DNA of 9,917 bases from Aquificota bacterium (GTDB lineage: Bacteria; Aquificota; Aquificia; Aquificales; Aquificaceae): the NCBI GenBank assembly GCA_024280065.1, contig JAJRQX010000048.1, forward strand, positions 1 to 9,917, written 5' to 3'. Below the pieces are notes generated by a model. It was given only the letters and a program-made list of their open reading frames with translations. It was not told where the DNA came from and made no database searches. Below, piece by piece: positions 1 to 7,967 of this stretch; position 1 is the first letter of the stretch, and each line of letters starts with the position of its first letter. The position numbers and the translations under genes were made by a program.

Positions 1-1152
1 CTGGCGAACGGGCTTATATACGAGGCTGTCAGGCTGGGTGCGTCTGATATACACATAGAGCCCTTTGAGAAGAAGGTCATAGTCCGATACAGGGTGGACG
101 GTGTGCTGAGGATATACCACCAGCTTCCCATAAACATAAAAGACAGCCTCGTAGCCCGCTACAAGATAATGTCCAACCTGGACATAGCGGAGAAGAGAAA
201 GCCCCAAGACGGAAGGATAAGGATAAGGATAGAGGGTAAGAAGATAGACCTCAGGGTCTCCACGGTCCCGACCGTTTACGGCGAGAAGGTCGTCATGAGG
301 ATACAGGAGGCGGAGAGGTATCTGAGCATAAAGCTTGAAGAGCTCGGCTTTGAGGAGGACGACCTGGAGAAGTTCAGGAAGGCTATCTGGAAGCCTTGGG
401 GTATGATACTGGTGACTGGTCCGACTGGTTCAGGAAAGACAACGACCTTGTACTCCGCCCTGATGGAGAGGAACCAGCCCGACGTTAACATAATGACCGT
501 TGAGGACCCAGTTGAGGTGTCCATACCCGGTATAAACCAAGTCCAGGTGAACGAAAAGATAGACCTCACCTTCTCAAACGTCCTGAGGGCTTTCCTCAGG
601 CAGGACCCCGACATAATCCTGGTAGGTGAGATAAGAGATTACGAGACAGCGGATATAGCCATAAGGGCGTCCCTGACAGGACACCTCGTTCTCTCCACCT
701 TACACACCAACGACGCTCCCACCACGGTCACCAGACTGACGGACATGGGCATAGAACCCTTCCTCGTGGGTTCCTCCCTGATCCTGGTTGTTGCCCAGAG
801 GCTCGTCAGGAAACTGTGTCCGAACTGCAAGGTTCCCCATGAGATACCGAAGGAGGCCCTGGTAAGGATAGGTCTTATAGACTCTCCCGATGAAGAGATT
901 GTGATCTACAAAGCGAGCGAGAAAGGGTGTGATAACTGTGGATACACGGGCTATAAAGGGAGAACCGCCGTCTTTGAGATAATGGAGATAGACGATGACC
1001 TCAGGAAGATGATTATAAAAGGGGCTACCGCGGATGAGATCAGGGAGATGGCTGTTAAAAAGGGTATGAGAACCCTCTACAGGTCAGGCCTCATTAAGGT
1101 CAGGAAGGGTATAACCTCCTTAGAGGAGGTGAACAGGGTCCTTATGCAATGA
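1..1152 (+). CDS. gspE: GspE/PilB-family secretion/pilus assembly ATPase, 3' part (5' end outside window)
   Basis: This is a cytoplasmic hexameric ATPase that powers type II secretion or type IV pilus extension. The reading frame is open from base 1, so the N-terminal domain lies outside; 383 residues are visible. In visible numbering, ASDIHIEP (14-21) and the RYRVDGVL segment belong to the N2 domain. The Walker A GPTGSGKT is at 140-147, the Asp box around EDPVE at 168-172, the Walker B stretch DIILVGEIRD at 204-213, and the His box GHLVLSTLHTNDA at 227-239. A tetracysteine zinc module (C273, C276, C310, C313) marks GspE/PilB assembly ATPases and is absent from the PilT retraction type. The end overlaps the next start codon by four bases (ATGA), suggesting translational coupling. 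GspE and PilB cannot be told apart from this fragment. An internal ATG at 94 is not the start, because conserved domain sequence lies upstream of it. Confidence 0.95.
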   Translation: MANGLIYEAVRLGASDIHIEPFEKKVIVRYRVDGVLRIYHQLPINIKDSLVARYKIMSNLDIAEKRKPQDGRIRIRIEGKKIDLRVSTVPTVYGEKVVMRIQEAERYLSIKLEELGFEEDDLEKFRKAIWKPWGMILVTGPTGSGKTTTLYSALMERNQPDVNIMTVEDPVEVSIPGINQVQVNEKIDLTFSNVLRAFLRQDPDIILVGEIRDYETADIAIRASLTGHLVLSTLHTNDAPTTVTRLTDMGIEPFLVGSSLILVVAQRLVRKLCPNCKVPHEIPKEALVRIGLIDSPDEEIVIYKASEKGCDNCGYTGYKGRTAVFEIMEIDDDLRKMIIKGATADEIREMAVKKGMRTLYRSGLIKVRKGITSLEEVNRVLMQ

Positions 1153-1883
1153 AGCTCCTTATACTCCTAATACTTCCCCTGACCGTTCTTTCAAAGGAAC
1201 TCACCACCTGTTACAGCATATACTTCCTCGTGTTTCCCGTTGCCGAGAGCTGCGTAACTTATGTGTATAAAGGTTCAAAGATAGCGATAAAGTCCTGGGC
1301 CAAGACCGTCGTTGTGGGAAGACTCGTTAAGAGGGTAAACAGCTGGGGTGAGGCTGAGATCATAGGCCTGAGACCTATAACCTTTCGGCTCTTCCAGAGG
1401 GAGGGGAACTTTAAGAGGGACCACAGCTACGTCTTCGGTAATGAAGGGGTCATATACAGGATAATCAGATACAAGAAGGAAGGCAAGGAGGTCAAGGAAG
1501 GTGTCTACGAAAGCACGGTTGTACTCGTGGACCCTTTCACAGCTTCCCTTCTGGTTTACATAGACACGCCCAACTTCGTGGATAGCACCATACCCATATT
1601 CTACGATGCGAAGGTCCAGCAGATTATCTACAGAACCGTCGGTGAGGAGAGGGTAGACGTCTTTGACAGGACCTACGACACCTGGAAGGTTATACTGATC
1701 CCGAAGATAGAAACCGAGGGTGTCCTCAAGCCAAAGGGAAAGTGGGTCCTCTGGATAGACAAGAAAACCCTCATACCTGTGAGGCTGAAGATAGGGTTCA
1801 CCATAGGCAGCGCCCATGTTTACCTTAAGAAGATCAGGGGAGACAGGGATCTCCTTGTGGAGGTCAGGAAAAGGGTCTTCTAA
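1149..1883 (+). CDS. Exported DUF3108-like protein, coupled to the secretion ATPase
   Basis: This is a 244-residue protein of unknown biochemical role. Residues 1-15 form a classic Sec signal peptide (Lys2, then a Leu/Ile-rich core, ending near Ser15), with no lipobox, so a soluble periplasmic or cell-surface location is inferred. The rest is beta-rich with no membrane segment. The C-terminal pattern (VLWIDKKTLIPVRLKI, then GSAHVYLKKI) resembles DUF3108, a periplasmic beta-sheet family; this is recognition from memory and only moderately sure. Two cysteines close to the mature N-terminus (C21, C35) could form a disulfide. The start ATG overlaps the ATPase stop (ATGA), so the two genes are probably co-expressed, hinting at a job in secretion or pilus biogenesis. 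The stop overlaps the stop of the opposing potassium-regulator gene. Confidence 0.85.
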   Translation: MKLLILLILPLTVLSKELTTCYSIYFLVFPVAESCVTYVYKGSKIAIKSWAKTVVVGRLVKRVNSWGEAEIIGLRPITFRLFQREGNFKRDHSYVFGNEGVIYRIIRYKKEGKEVKEGVYESTVVLVDPFTASLLVYIDTPNFVDSTIPIFYDAKVQQIIYRTVGEERVDVFDRTYDTWKVILIPKIETEGVLKPKGKWVLWIDKKTLIPVRLKIGFTIGSAHVYLKKIRGDRDLLVEVRKRVF

Positions 1884-2527
1884 GAGGTTAACCTGTGAAC
1901 AGCTTCCTCACTTCCCAAGACAAGGATCACATCCCCCTCCTCTATACTGTCTTCCGCGGAGGGGTTGGGAATAACCGTTCCTCTCCTCTTGATAGCTATT
2001 ACAGTGATACCATATCTGTTCCTAAGGTCCAGCTCCCTGAGGGTCCTCCCGGCCAACTTCTCCGGCACCTCTATCTCGTACAGGCTCGTCCCGGGAGCGA
2101 AGGGTATCTCCTCTATTATCCCCGTGAACAGGAGAGATTTGGCAAGCCTCACCGCCATCTCCCTCTCCGGATATACTACCCTCCTTACGCCTATCTTCCT
2201 CAGGACCTCCCCGTGAAGGGGGTTCACAGCCTTCGCTACCACATCCTTAACTCCCCTGTCTATAAGGAGGACAGCGACGAGTATACTCGCTTCAACGTTC
2301 TCCCCTATGCTGATCACGACCGTGTCCGCATTGAAAATCCCTGCCTCCTCAAGGGCTTTTTCGTCTAAGGCGTCCGCTATGTAGGCCCTCGTCACGAACT
2401 CGCTGATCTGTCTGACCTTCTCCTCATCCCTGTCCACCGCTATGACCTCAGCCCCACCCTCCGCAAGGGTCTTCGCCACATAAAACCCGAACCTGCCGAG
2501 ACCTATAACGCCGAAGACCTTCCTCAT
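1880..2527 (-). CDS. trkA: TrkA/KtrA-type RCK regulatory subunit of potassium uptake
   Basis: This 215-residue cytoplasmic protein should assemble as a ring on the membrane subunit and gate potassium uptake in response to bound nucleotide. Residues 1-125 are a Rossmann-type RCK_N domain: GLGRFG at 9-14 is the dinucleotide loop, and Asp32 in VDRDEE closes strand 2 to hold the adenosine ribose. Residues 138-214 look like an RCK_C (TrkA_C) domain, with paired beta strands around EIEVPEKLAGRTL and a final ILVLGSEEAV strand. The single-RCK length fits KtrA rather than E. coli TrkA, which carries two copies. The start ATG lies in an ATGA overlap with the upstream channel gene, so it is the second gene of a two-gene operon. 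At its 3' end it overlaps the convergent DUF3108-like gene by four bases. Confidence 0.93.
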   Translation of the reverse strand: MRKVFGVIGLGRFGFYVAKTLAEGGAEVIAVDRDEEKVRQISEFVTRAYIADALDEKALEEAGIFNADTVVISIGENVEASILVAVLLIDRGVKDVVAKAVNPLHGEVLRKIGVRRVVYPEREMAVRLAKSLLFTGIIEEIPFAPGTSLYEIEVPEKLAGRTLRELDLRNRYGITVIAIKRRGTVIPNPSAEDSIEEGDVILVLGSEEAVHRLTS

Positions 2528-3852
2528 ACCAGCAACCTCGCTTCCGGATGTTTCAACCTGCTCCTTCCCTCGCCTACCGCTATGGCAAGAGCAAAGCTTA
2601 GGATCCCGACCCTCCCCACCACCATGGTGAGGATTATGATCAGCTTGCTTATAGGTCCAAAGCAGGATGAAAAGCTCTGACCTTCGCTTACAGAAAGACC
2701 CACAGTGGAGAAGGCGGAGACTACCTCAAAGAGGGTAGATAAAAAGTCCCTTTCTTCAAGCCTATCTATTATAAGGTTGGCTATCACTATGTATGCGGTG
2801 GAAAGGAGTATGATCACCATGGCCCTGTAAACCTGTTCATCGGGGATCCTCCTGCCGAAGACGACCACCTCATCCTTACCCCTTATGTAGGATACAACCG
2901 CAAGAGCTATGAGGGTAAAGGTGACTGTCTTAACACCGCCCCCCGTGCTTCCCGGAGATGCTCCTATGAACATGAGTATAAGGAGTAAGAACAGAGAGGA
3001 CTCCGAGAGGTCGGCAAGGTCCAATGTAGTGAAACCTGCTGTCCTTGAGGATACGCTTAAGAAGAATGTGTCCATTAGTGTCCCGCTGTGACCCATCTCG
3101 GTAAGGATGAGTAGCCCCCAACCTCCGATTATGAGGACCGAATTCACCCACAGGACCAGCTTGGTGTGTGTTGAGAGCCTCCTGACCTTTCCCCTTACGA
3201 GGAGGATAAGGTCGTTGATCACGAAAAACCCGAGACCTCCAAGGACTATAAGGGCTGAGAAGGTGAGAAGGACACCCAAGTTATCCCTGTAAGCTCCCAA
3301 GCCCTCCGGCAGTACGGAGAACCCTGCGTTGTTGAAGGCGGAGATAGAGTGGAAGGCTGCCATGTAGCAGGCCCTGAGAGGGCCCATGTCTCTGACCCAC
3401 AGAAGAAAAAGGATCAGGAACCCTATGAGCTCAGCTACAGCTACAAAGAGGACGACCCTCTTCAGGAACCTAACCAGACCGTGTAGACTCGGAAACTGAA
3501 GGGACTCAGCCAGTATCAACCTCTCCCTGAGGCCTATCCTCCTTCCTAAGACGATCAGGAAGAATGTGGTCAGGGTCATGTAGCCCAGACCCCCTACCTG
3601 AATGAGGAGGAGGATGAGGATCTGCCCTGTCAGAGTAAGGTCCTTTGCCGTGTCCATTACTGTAAGGCCCGTGACCGTAACAGCAGAGGTCACCGTAAAC
3701 AGGACATCTATACAGCTTACAGGTTCTTTGGTGGTAGGGAGGACCCAGAACAGGAATGAACCAAAAACTATCAGAGCTAAATAGGAGCTGAGGATCACCT
3801 TGGCCGGGTTGGTTTTGACCTTTTCCACCCGAATGTTATATTTTATAGTCAT
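2524..3852 (-). CDS. trkH: TrkH/KtrB-family potassium transporter membrane subunit
   Basis: This is an integral inner-membrane potassium (possibly sodium-coupled) transporter. From the ATG at 3852 it is 442 residues, the KtrB size. Four pore loops carry the selectivity glycines: TVTGLT (60-65), NNAGFS (174-179), RTAGFT (270-275) and STVGLS (382-387). GASPGSTGGGVKT (297-309) matches the intramembrane gating loop of the third repeat, and Arg in MVVGRVG matches the conserved late-helix Arg. An upstream in-frame ATG at 3921 is unlikely: it would lie deep inside moeB and add 23 residues before the natural N-terminus. Neither ATG 3852 nor the in-frame GTG at 3828 has a clear Shine-Dalgarno sequence, so the exact start is uncertain; both leave the first membrane helix intact. 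It is ATGA-coupled to trkA downstream. Confidence 0.94.
   Translation of the reverse strand: MTIKYNIRVEKVKTNPAKVILSSYLALIVFGSFLFWVLPTTKEPVSCIDVLFTVTSAVTVTGLTVMDTAKDLTLTGQILILLLIQVGGLGYMTLTTFFLIVLGRRIGLRERLILAESLQFPSLHGLVRFLKRVVLFVAVAELIGFLILFLLWVRDMGPLRACYMAAFHSISAFNNAGFSVLPEGLGAYRDNLGVLLTFSALIVLGGLGFFVINDLILLVRGKVRRLSTHTKLVLWVNSVLIIGGWGLLILTEMGHSGTLMDTFFLSVSSRTAGFTTLDLADLSESSLFLLLILMFIGASPGSTGGGVKTVTFTLIALAVVSYIRGKDEVVVFGRRIPDEQVYRAMVIILLSTAYIVIANLIIDRLEERDFLSTLFEVVSAFSTVGLSVSEGQSFSSCFGPISKLIIILTMVVGRVGILSFALAIAVGEGRSRLKHPEARLLV
3815..3842 (+). promoter_or_regulatory. Putative sigma-70-type promoter for moeB, inside the trkH 5' coding region
   Basis: TTGACC at 3815-3820 and TATATT at 3837-3842 are separated by 16 bases, a good match to housekeeping -35/-10 elements. 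Transcription would begin about 7-9 bases downstream, at or next to the moeB ATG at 3851, leaving almost no leader. The element sits within the first codons of the opposing trkH gene. It was predicted by eye only. Confidence 0.55.
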
Positions 3853-4666
3853 GTTCAAGTTCACAGAGGAACAGATCAAGAGGTATGCGAGGCACATAAT
3901 ACTTCCCGAGGTCGGCGGCAAGGGTCAGGAGAAGCTCCTTAAGTCCAAGGTCCTCGTCATAGGAGCTGGAGGGTTAGGGTCCCCAGCCCTCTTCTACTTA
4001 GCGGCAGCGGGAGTCGGGACGATAGGAGTTGTTGACTTTGACGTGGTGGACCTCTCAAACCTCCAGAGACAGATACTCCATACGACTGACAGGGTTGGCA
4101 CGCCGAAGGTGGAGTCCGCCAAAAAGACCTTGGAGGCCCTGAACCCCGATGTGAAGATAGTCACCTACAACACGATGATAGGCAAGGAAAACATAATGGA
4201 TATAATAGCGGACTACGACGTTATCCTTGACGGGACCGACAACTTCCCCACCAGGTTCCTCATAAACGACGCCTGCTACTTCGCAGGAAAGCCACTCGTC
4301 TCCGCAGCGATGCTCAGGTTTGAGGGTCAGTGTACAGTTTTTGATTTCAGGGACAGGGAAAATACACCCTGCTACAGATGTCTATTCCCCGAACCACCAC
4401 CCCCCGGTATGGTCCCCTCCTGTCAGGAGGCAGGGATCCTTGGATCCATCGGCGGGATAATGGGTTGCATACAGGCTACAGAGGCGATCAAGCTGATCCT
4501 CGGCATAGGTGAGACCCTCGTAGGTAAGCTTCTCATAATGGACGCACTATCTATGGACTTCAGAAAGGTGAAGCTCAGAAAGGATCCTGACTGTCCCCTG
4601 TGTGGTAAAGAACCCAAGATAAAGGAGCTCATAGAATACGACCACACCTGCGAGATTAGGTTCTAA
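3851..4666 (+). CDS. moeB: MoeB/ThiF/HesA-family sulfur-carrier adenylyltransferase
   Basis: This is an E1-like enzyme that adenylates the C-terminal glycine of a small sulfur-carrier protein (MoaD in molybdopterin synthesis, or ThiS in thiamin synthesis). It has 271 residues. The N-terminus FTEEQIKRYARHIILPEVGG is typical of MoeB and fixes the start at 3851 rather than the in-frame ATG at 3800. GAGGLGS (38-44) binds ATP, followed by Asp62/Asp64, Arg73 in LQRQ, and DGTDNF (127-132). Zinc ligands are C174, C177 (CYRC) and C248, C251 (CPLC). Cys191 in PSCQEAG corresponds to the conserved loop cysteine. There is no C-terminal rhodanese domain, as in bacterial MoeB. No Shine-Dalgarno is visible, so leaderless translation is possible. 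The family does not by itself say whether MoaD or ThiS is the partner, and neither is encoded nearby. Confidence 0.9.
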   Translation: MFKFTEEQIKRYARHIILPEVGGKGQEKLLKSKVLVIGAGGLGSPALFYLAAAGVGTIGVVDFDVVDLSNLQRQILHTTDRVGTPKVESAKKTLEALNPDVKIVTYNTMIGKENIMDIIADYDVILDGTDNFPTRFLINDACYFAGKPLVSAAMLRFEGQCTVFDFRDRENTPCYRCLFPEPPPPGMVPSCQEAGILGSIGGIMGCIQATEAIKLILGIGETLVGKLLIMDALSMDFRKVKLRKDPDCPLCGKEPKIKELIEYDHTCEIRF

Positions 4667-4673
4667 AAGAAAA

Positions 4674-4764
4674 CGGCGGGGGTGGGATTCGAACCCACGG
4701 CAGGGCTTGAACACCCTGCAAGGGATTTCGAGTCCCCCGCGTTCGTCCGCTCCGCCACCCCGCC
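4674..4764 (-). tRNA. tRNA-Ser, anticodon CGA
   Basis: Read on the minus strand, a full cloverleaf folds. The acceptor stem GGCGGGG (4764-4758) pairs with CCCCGCC (4681-4675), with discriminator G at 4674. The anticodon stem GGGGA/TCCCT closes the loop CTCGAAA, giving anticodon CGA (reads UCG). A long extra arm with GCAGGG/CCCTGC pairing is typical of class II tRNA-Ser. The T arm is GTGGG-TTCGAAT-CCCAC. CCA is not encoded and must be added by the nucleotidyltransferase. The 3' end stops 7 bases short of the convergent moeB stop codon. Confidence 0.96.
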
Positions 4765-4774
4765 TGAATTTAAA

Positions 4775-4780
4775 ATTATA
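4775..4780 (-). promoter_or_regulatory. Putative -10 box of the tRNA-Ser promoter
   Basis: On the minus strand a perfect TATAAT lies 10 bases upstream of the mature tRNA-Ser 5' end, placing transcription start a few bases before it. No convincing -35 hexamer was found at 16-18 bases. The same bases lie directly in front of the yicC ATG on the other strand, so the two opposing starts share this AT-rich segment. Confidence 0.5.
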
Positions 4781-4783
4781 GGC

Positions 4784-5635
4784 ATGTTCAGTATGACAGG
4801 GTTCGGGAGAGGAGAATCCGAAGGAGAAAGGTGGTGTGCTGTTGCTGTGATCAGGTCTGTGAACGGCAAAGGTCTGGACGTGTCCATCAGGGTCCCTCCC
4901 TTCCTAATAGTCCTGGAACCCAAGATCAGGGAGAGGGTAAAAACGAGATTAAGGAGGGGCACGGTCCAGGTTGTAATTGAGGTGGAGCCTAAGGAAGTAA
5001 TACCACCTATAGACACGGAGAAGCTGGCCAAAGGCGTTGAGATGATAAAGGAGATAGCGGAAACCAAAGTAGGTTTAGCGTTGTCCGGAGACAAGGTTTT
5101 TGAGTTCGCCTGGAAGTATGCGGAGAAGACCGCATTGGAGGTTGATGAGGACCTTGAGAGTACAGTTCTTCGCGCCCTTGATAACGCCCTTGAGGGTCTC
5201 ATAGCATCACGCAGGAAGGAAGGTGAAGCCCTGAAGAGAGACATGGAGGAGAGGATAAACAGGATAGAAGAGATCCTGAAGGAAATAGAAGCCCGCAAGG
5301 AGAGCATAGAGGATAGAATAAGGGAGAAGATACTCACCCGTGCCAAGGATATGAAACTACCCGAAGATCATCCCACGGTCCTGAACGAGTTGATGTTCCT
5401 CCTTGAGAGGATGGACGTAAACGAGGAGGTAACGAGATTAAAGGCCCACATAAAAAGGTTCAGGGAGGTCATAGCCAGAGAAGGAGAGATAGGCAAAAAC
5501 TTAGAGTTCTTAGCCCAGGAGATACACAGGGAGATAACCACGCTCGGAAACAAGATACCTGACCTGTCCGAGTTTACAGTGGCCATAAAGGTTGAGGTGG
5601 ACAAGATAAAACAACAGGCCGCCAACGTTGAATGA
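4784..5635 (+). CDS. yicC: YicC-family endoribonuclease/stress protein
   Basis: The YicC family has been reported to be an RNA-cleaving enzyme acting with the RNA-decay machinery; the detailed role in thermophiles is unknown. This copy has 283 residues. The hallmark N-terminus SMTGFGRGE (3-11) starts the YicC_N domain. A charged, probably helical stretch (about 175-200) leads to the C-terminal DUF1732 region, with EVTRLKAHIKRF, IGKNLEFLAQEIHREITT and a final KIKQQAANVE that matches the usual REQ-QNIE end. The ATG at 4784 gives the natural N-terminus; an upstream in-frame ATG at 4682 would read through the tRNA-Ser gene. No Shine-Dalgarno precedes 4784. Many bacteria place gmk directly after yicC; here a tRNA gene and ahcY follow. 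The tRNA-Asp promoter overlaps the end of this gene. Confidence 0.93.
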   Translation: MFSMTGFGRGESEGERWCAVAVIRSVNGKGLDVSIRVPPFLIVLEPKIRERVKTRLRRGTVQVVIEVEPKEVIPPIDTEKLAKGVEMIKEIAETKVGLALSGDKVFEFAWKYAEKTALEVDEDLESTVLRALDNALEGLIASRRKEGEALKRDMEERINRIEEILKEIEARKESIEDRIREKILTRAKDMKLPEDHPTVLNELMFLLERMDVNEEVTRLKAHIKRFREVIAREGEIGKNLEFLAQEIHREITTLGNKIPDLSEFTVAIKVEVDKIKQQAANVE

Positions 5636-5656
5636 GAAACCTTCAAGGGATATAAT
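5628..5656 (+). promoter_or_regulatory. Strong sigma-70-type promoter for tRNA-Asp (and probably ahcY)
   Basis: TTGAAT at 5628-5633 and a perfect TATAAT at 5651-5656 are spaced by exactly 17 bases. Start of transcription is expected near 5663, a few bases before the mature tRNA. The -35 box lies within the last codons and stop of yicC. No separate promoter is visible between tRNA-Asp and ahcY. Confidence 0.7.
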
Positions 5657-5668
5657 ATTACTCTGGCA

Positions 5669-5746
5669 GGAGCCGTAGTTCAGCCTGGTCAGAACGCCGG
5701 CCTGTCAAGCCGGAGGTCGCGGGTTCAAATCCCGTCGGCTCCGCCA
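5669..5746 (+). tRNA. tRNA-Asp, anticodon GTC
   Basis: A full cloverleaf folds. The acceptor stem GGAGCCG (5669-5675) pairs with CGGCTCC (5736-5742), with discriminator G5743 and an encoded CCA at 5744-5746. The anticodon arm CCGGC-CTGTCAA-GCCGG gives anticodon GTC (Asp). The T arm is GCGGG-TTCAAAT-CCCGT with one G-T closing pair. CCA is encoded here but not in the tRNA-Ser of the same window. The ahcY start codon is only 28 bases downstream. Confidence 0.97.
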
Positions 5747-5750
5747 TTAA

Positions 5751-7068
<1,318 letters not shown>

Positions 7069-7090
<22 letters not shown>

Positions 7091-7692
7091 AGAAACCCCT
7101 GCCACAGGGAAATACCTATCTCGGCTGCAATGTCAAGGTCCTCAGGGTTCTCCACCTTCTCAAGGATCACTTGGGCTCTTGTTGTTTCATATATAAGGCT
7201 GGCGAGGTTCTTAAGGGCGGATTTCCTGCATGCGTAAGGAAGCGGGGAGAGGACCCTCATGTCTACTTTCACAAAATCAGGCCTCAGCAGAATTAACCTT
7301 TCTATATTGGAGCTACCTGTTCCGAAGTCGTCTATACAGAGTTTAACACCAAGCTTCTCCTTCACCTCCCCTATACTTTCCAAGATCCTGGCATCTGTCC
7401 TGTCTTCTCTTATCTCAATTACAAGGTTGGGCTTTACCAGCCTCCTGATCCTGTCCGCGAACAGGATAAATGTTGTCGGCCTTATGTTTACAAAGATGTA
7501 AGTGTCTTTCAACTCCTCCGCATACTCGGTGTGTATCTCAAAAAGCAGGATATCAAGGAATTCAGAAAGGTTGTCAAAGATGAACTCTCTGTCTCCGAGA
7601 ATAACACCGCTGTCTGTCAGAATCTCGTAACCCCACACATGCCAGAAGAGGTCAAGTATAGGTTCCCTCCTTGAGAGAGGAGGTGCATCCAT
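7069..7692 (-). CDS. Small stand-alone EAL-domain protein (cyclic di-GMP phosphodiesterase or effector)
   Basis: This 207-residue protein is essentially one EAL domain with no GGDEF, sensor or membrane segment, so it is probably cytosolic. Catalytic positions align well: Glu23 (signature reads EIL instead of EAL), Asn69 in VNIRP, Glu93 in VIEIRE, Asp121-Asp122 in DDFGTG, Lys142 in VKVD, Glu178 in LEKVEN and Gln198 in WQGF. The family hydrolyses cyclic di-GMP to linear pGpG with Mg or Mn. Loop 6 reads GTGSSNIERL rather than GTGYSSL, and the barrel is short (usual domain about 240 residues), so a degenerate binding-only role cannot be excluded. It starts three bases after the stop of the 70-residue gene, implying co-translation; only a weak GGGGG ribosome site precedes it. 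Confidence 0.88.
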
Positions 7693-7695
7693 AAG

Positions 7696-7908
7696 TTACC
7701 CCCTGCATCTTACCTCTATAACTATGCCCCTATGAACCCGGGACACCTTAAAACCGCACTCTTTGGCAAGGTCAAGTATCCTCTCATCATCAACCGGTAT
7801 CATGAAGAGGATCTTGAAGTCTCTCAGGTTTATGCGTCTCTTCAGGCTCAGGGCGACCTCCAAACGCTCCCTTATGTACTCATCAGTGAGCCAGCTGTTT
7901 CCGGGCAT
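7696..7908 (-). CDS. Unknown 70-residue protein upstream of the EAL gene
   Basis: I do not recognise this protein. It is rich in charged residues, with a probable helix (DEYIRERLEVALSLKRR, about 9-25), then strand-helix-strand segments (FKILFMIPV at 31-39, DERILDLAKECGF at 41-53, GIVIEVRC at 61-68), giving a small alpha/beta fold. There is one Cys at 51 and one at 68, no signal peptide and no membrane helix. It is probably real: a clear GGAGG (7920-7916) lies seven bases before the ATG, and the stop is three bases before the EAL start. The pairing suggests an adaptor or regulator of the EAL protein, which is inference only. It could also be a split N-terminal piece of a once larger regulator. 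Confidence 0.72.
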   Translation of the reverse strand: MPGNSWLTDEYIRERLEVALSLKRRINLRDFKILFMIPVDDERILDLAKECGFKVSRVHRGIVIEVRCRG

Positions 7909-7915
7909 ATCACAA

Positions 7916-7939
7916 CCTCCTTCCCTCCTCCCTCCCCAC
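7916..7939 (-). other. G-rich polypurine leader covering the ribosome site of the 70-residue gene
   Basis: On the minus strand this stretch is almost purely G and A, with runs GGGG, GGG, GGG, GG and GG separated by one to four bases. It includes several possible Shine-Dalgarno copies, the last being GGAGG at 7920-7916. In RNA the G runs could in principle form a two-layer quadruplex. It lies between the porin stop and the next start. Confidence 0.5.
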
Positions 7940-7967
7940 AGCCCTCGGCAGACCTACCGGGTGCGGT

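Noticed and set aside
1275..1817. 180-codon minus-strand open frame opposite the DUF3108-like gene
   Set aside because: The plus-strand gene has a signal peptide and an ATGA coupling to gspE. The antisense frame shows no motif and no ribosome site.
1895..2368. 157-codon plus-strand open frame opposite trkA
   Set aside because: trkA has clear RCK motifs; the opposite frame is low in recognisable structure and rich in Pro/Tyr/Arg, typical of a shadow.
3853..3905. A trkH promoter inside moeB (TTGAAC near 3858, TATTAT near 3901 on the minus strand)
   Set aside because: The available hexamers pair at spacings of 12 or 14 bases, too short for a normal promoter.
3853..3921. Longer trkH start at 3921 adding 23 residues
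   Set aside because: It would require coding inside the conserved MoeB N-terminus, and the added residues do not match the family start.
4682..4783. Longer yicC start at 4682
   Set aside because: The added frame is the tRNA-Ser gene read backwards; the family N-terminus begins at 4784.
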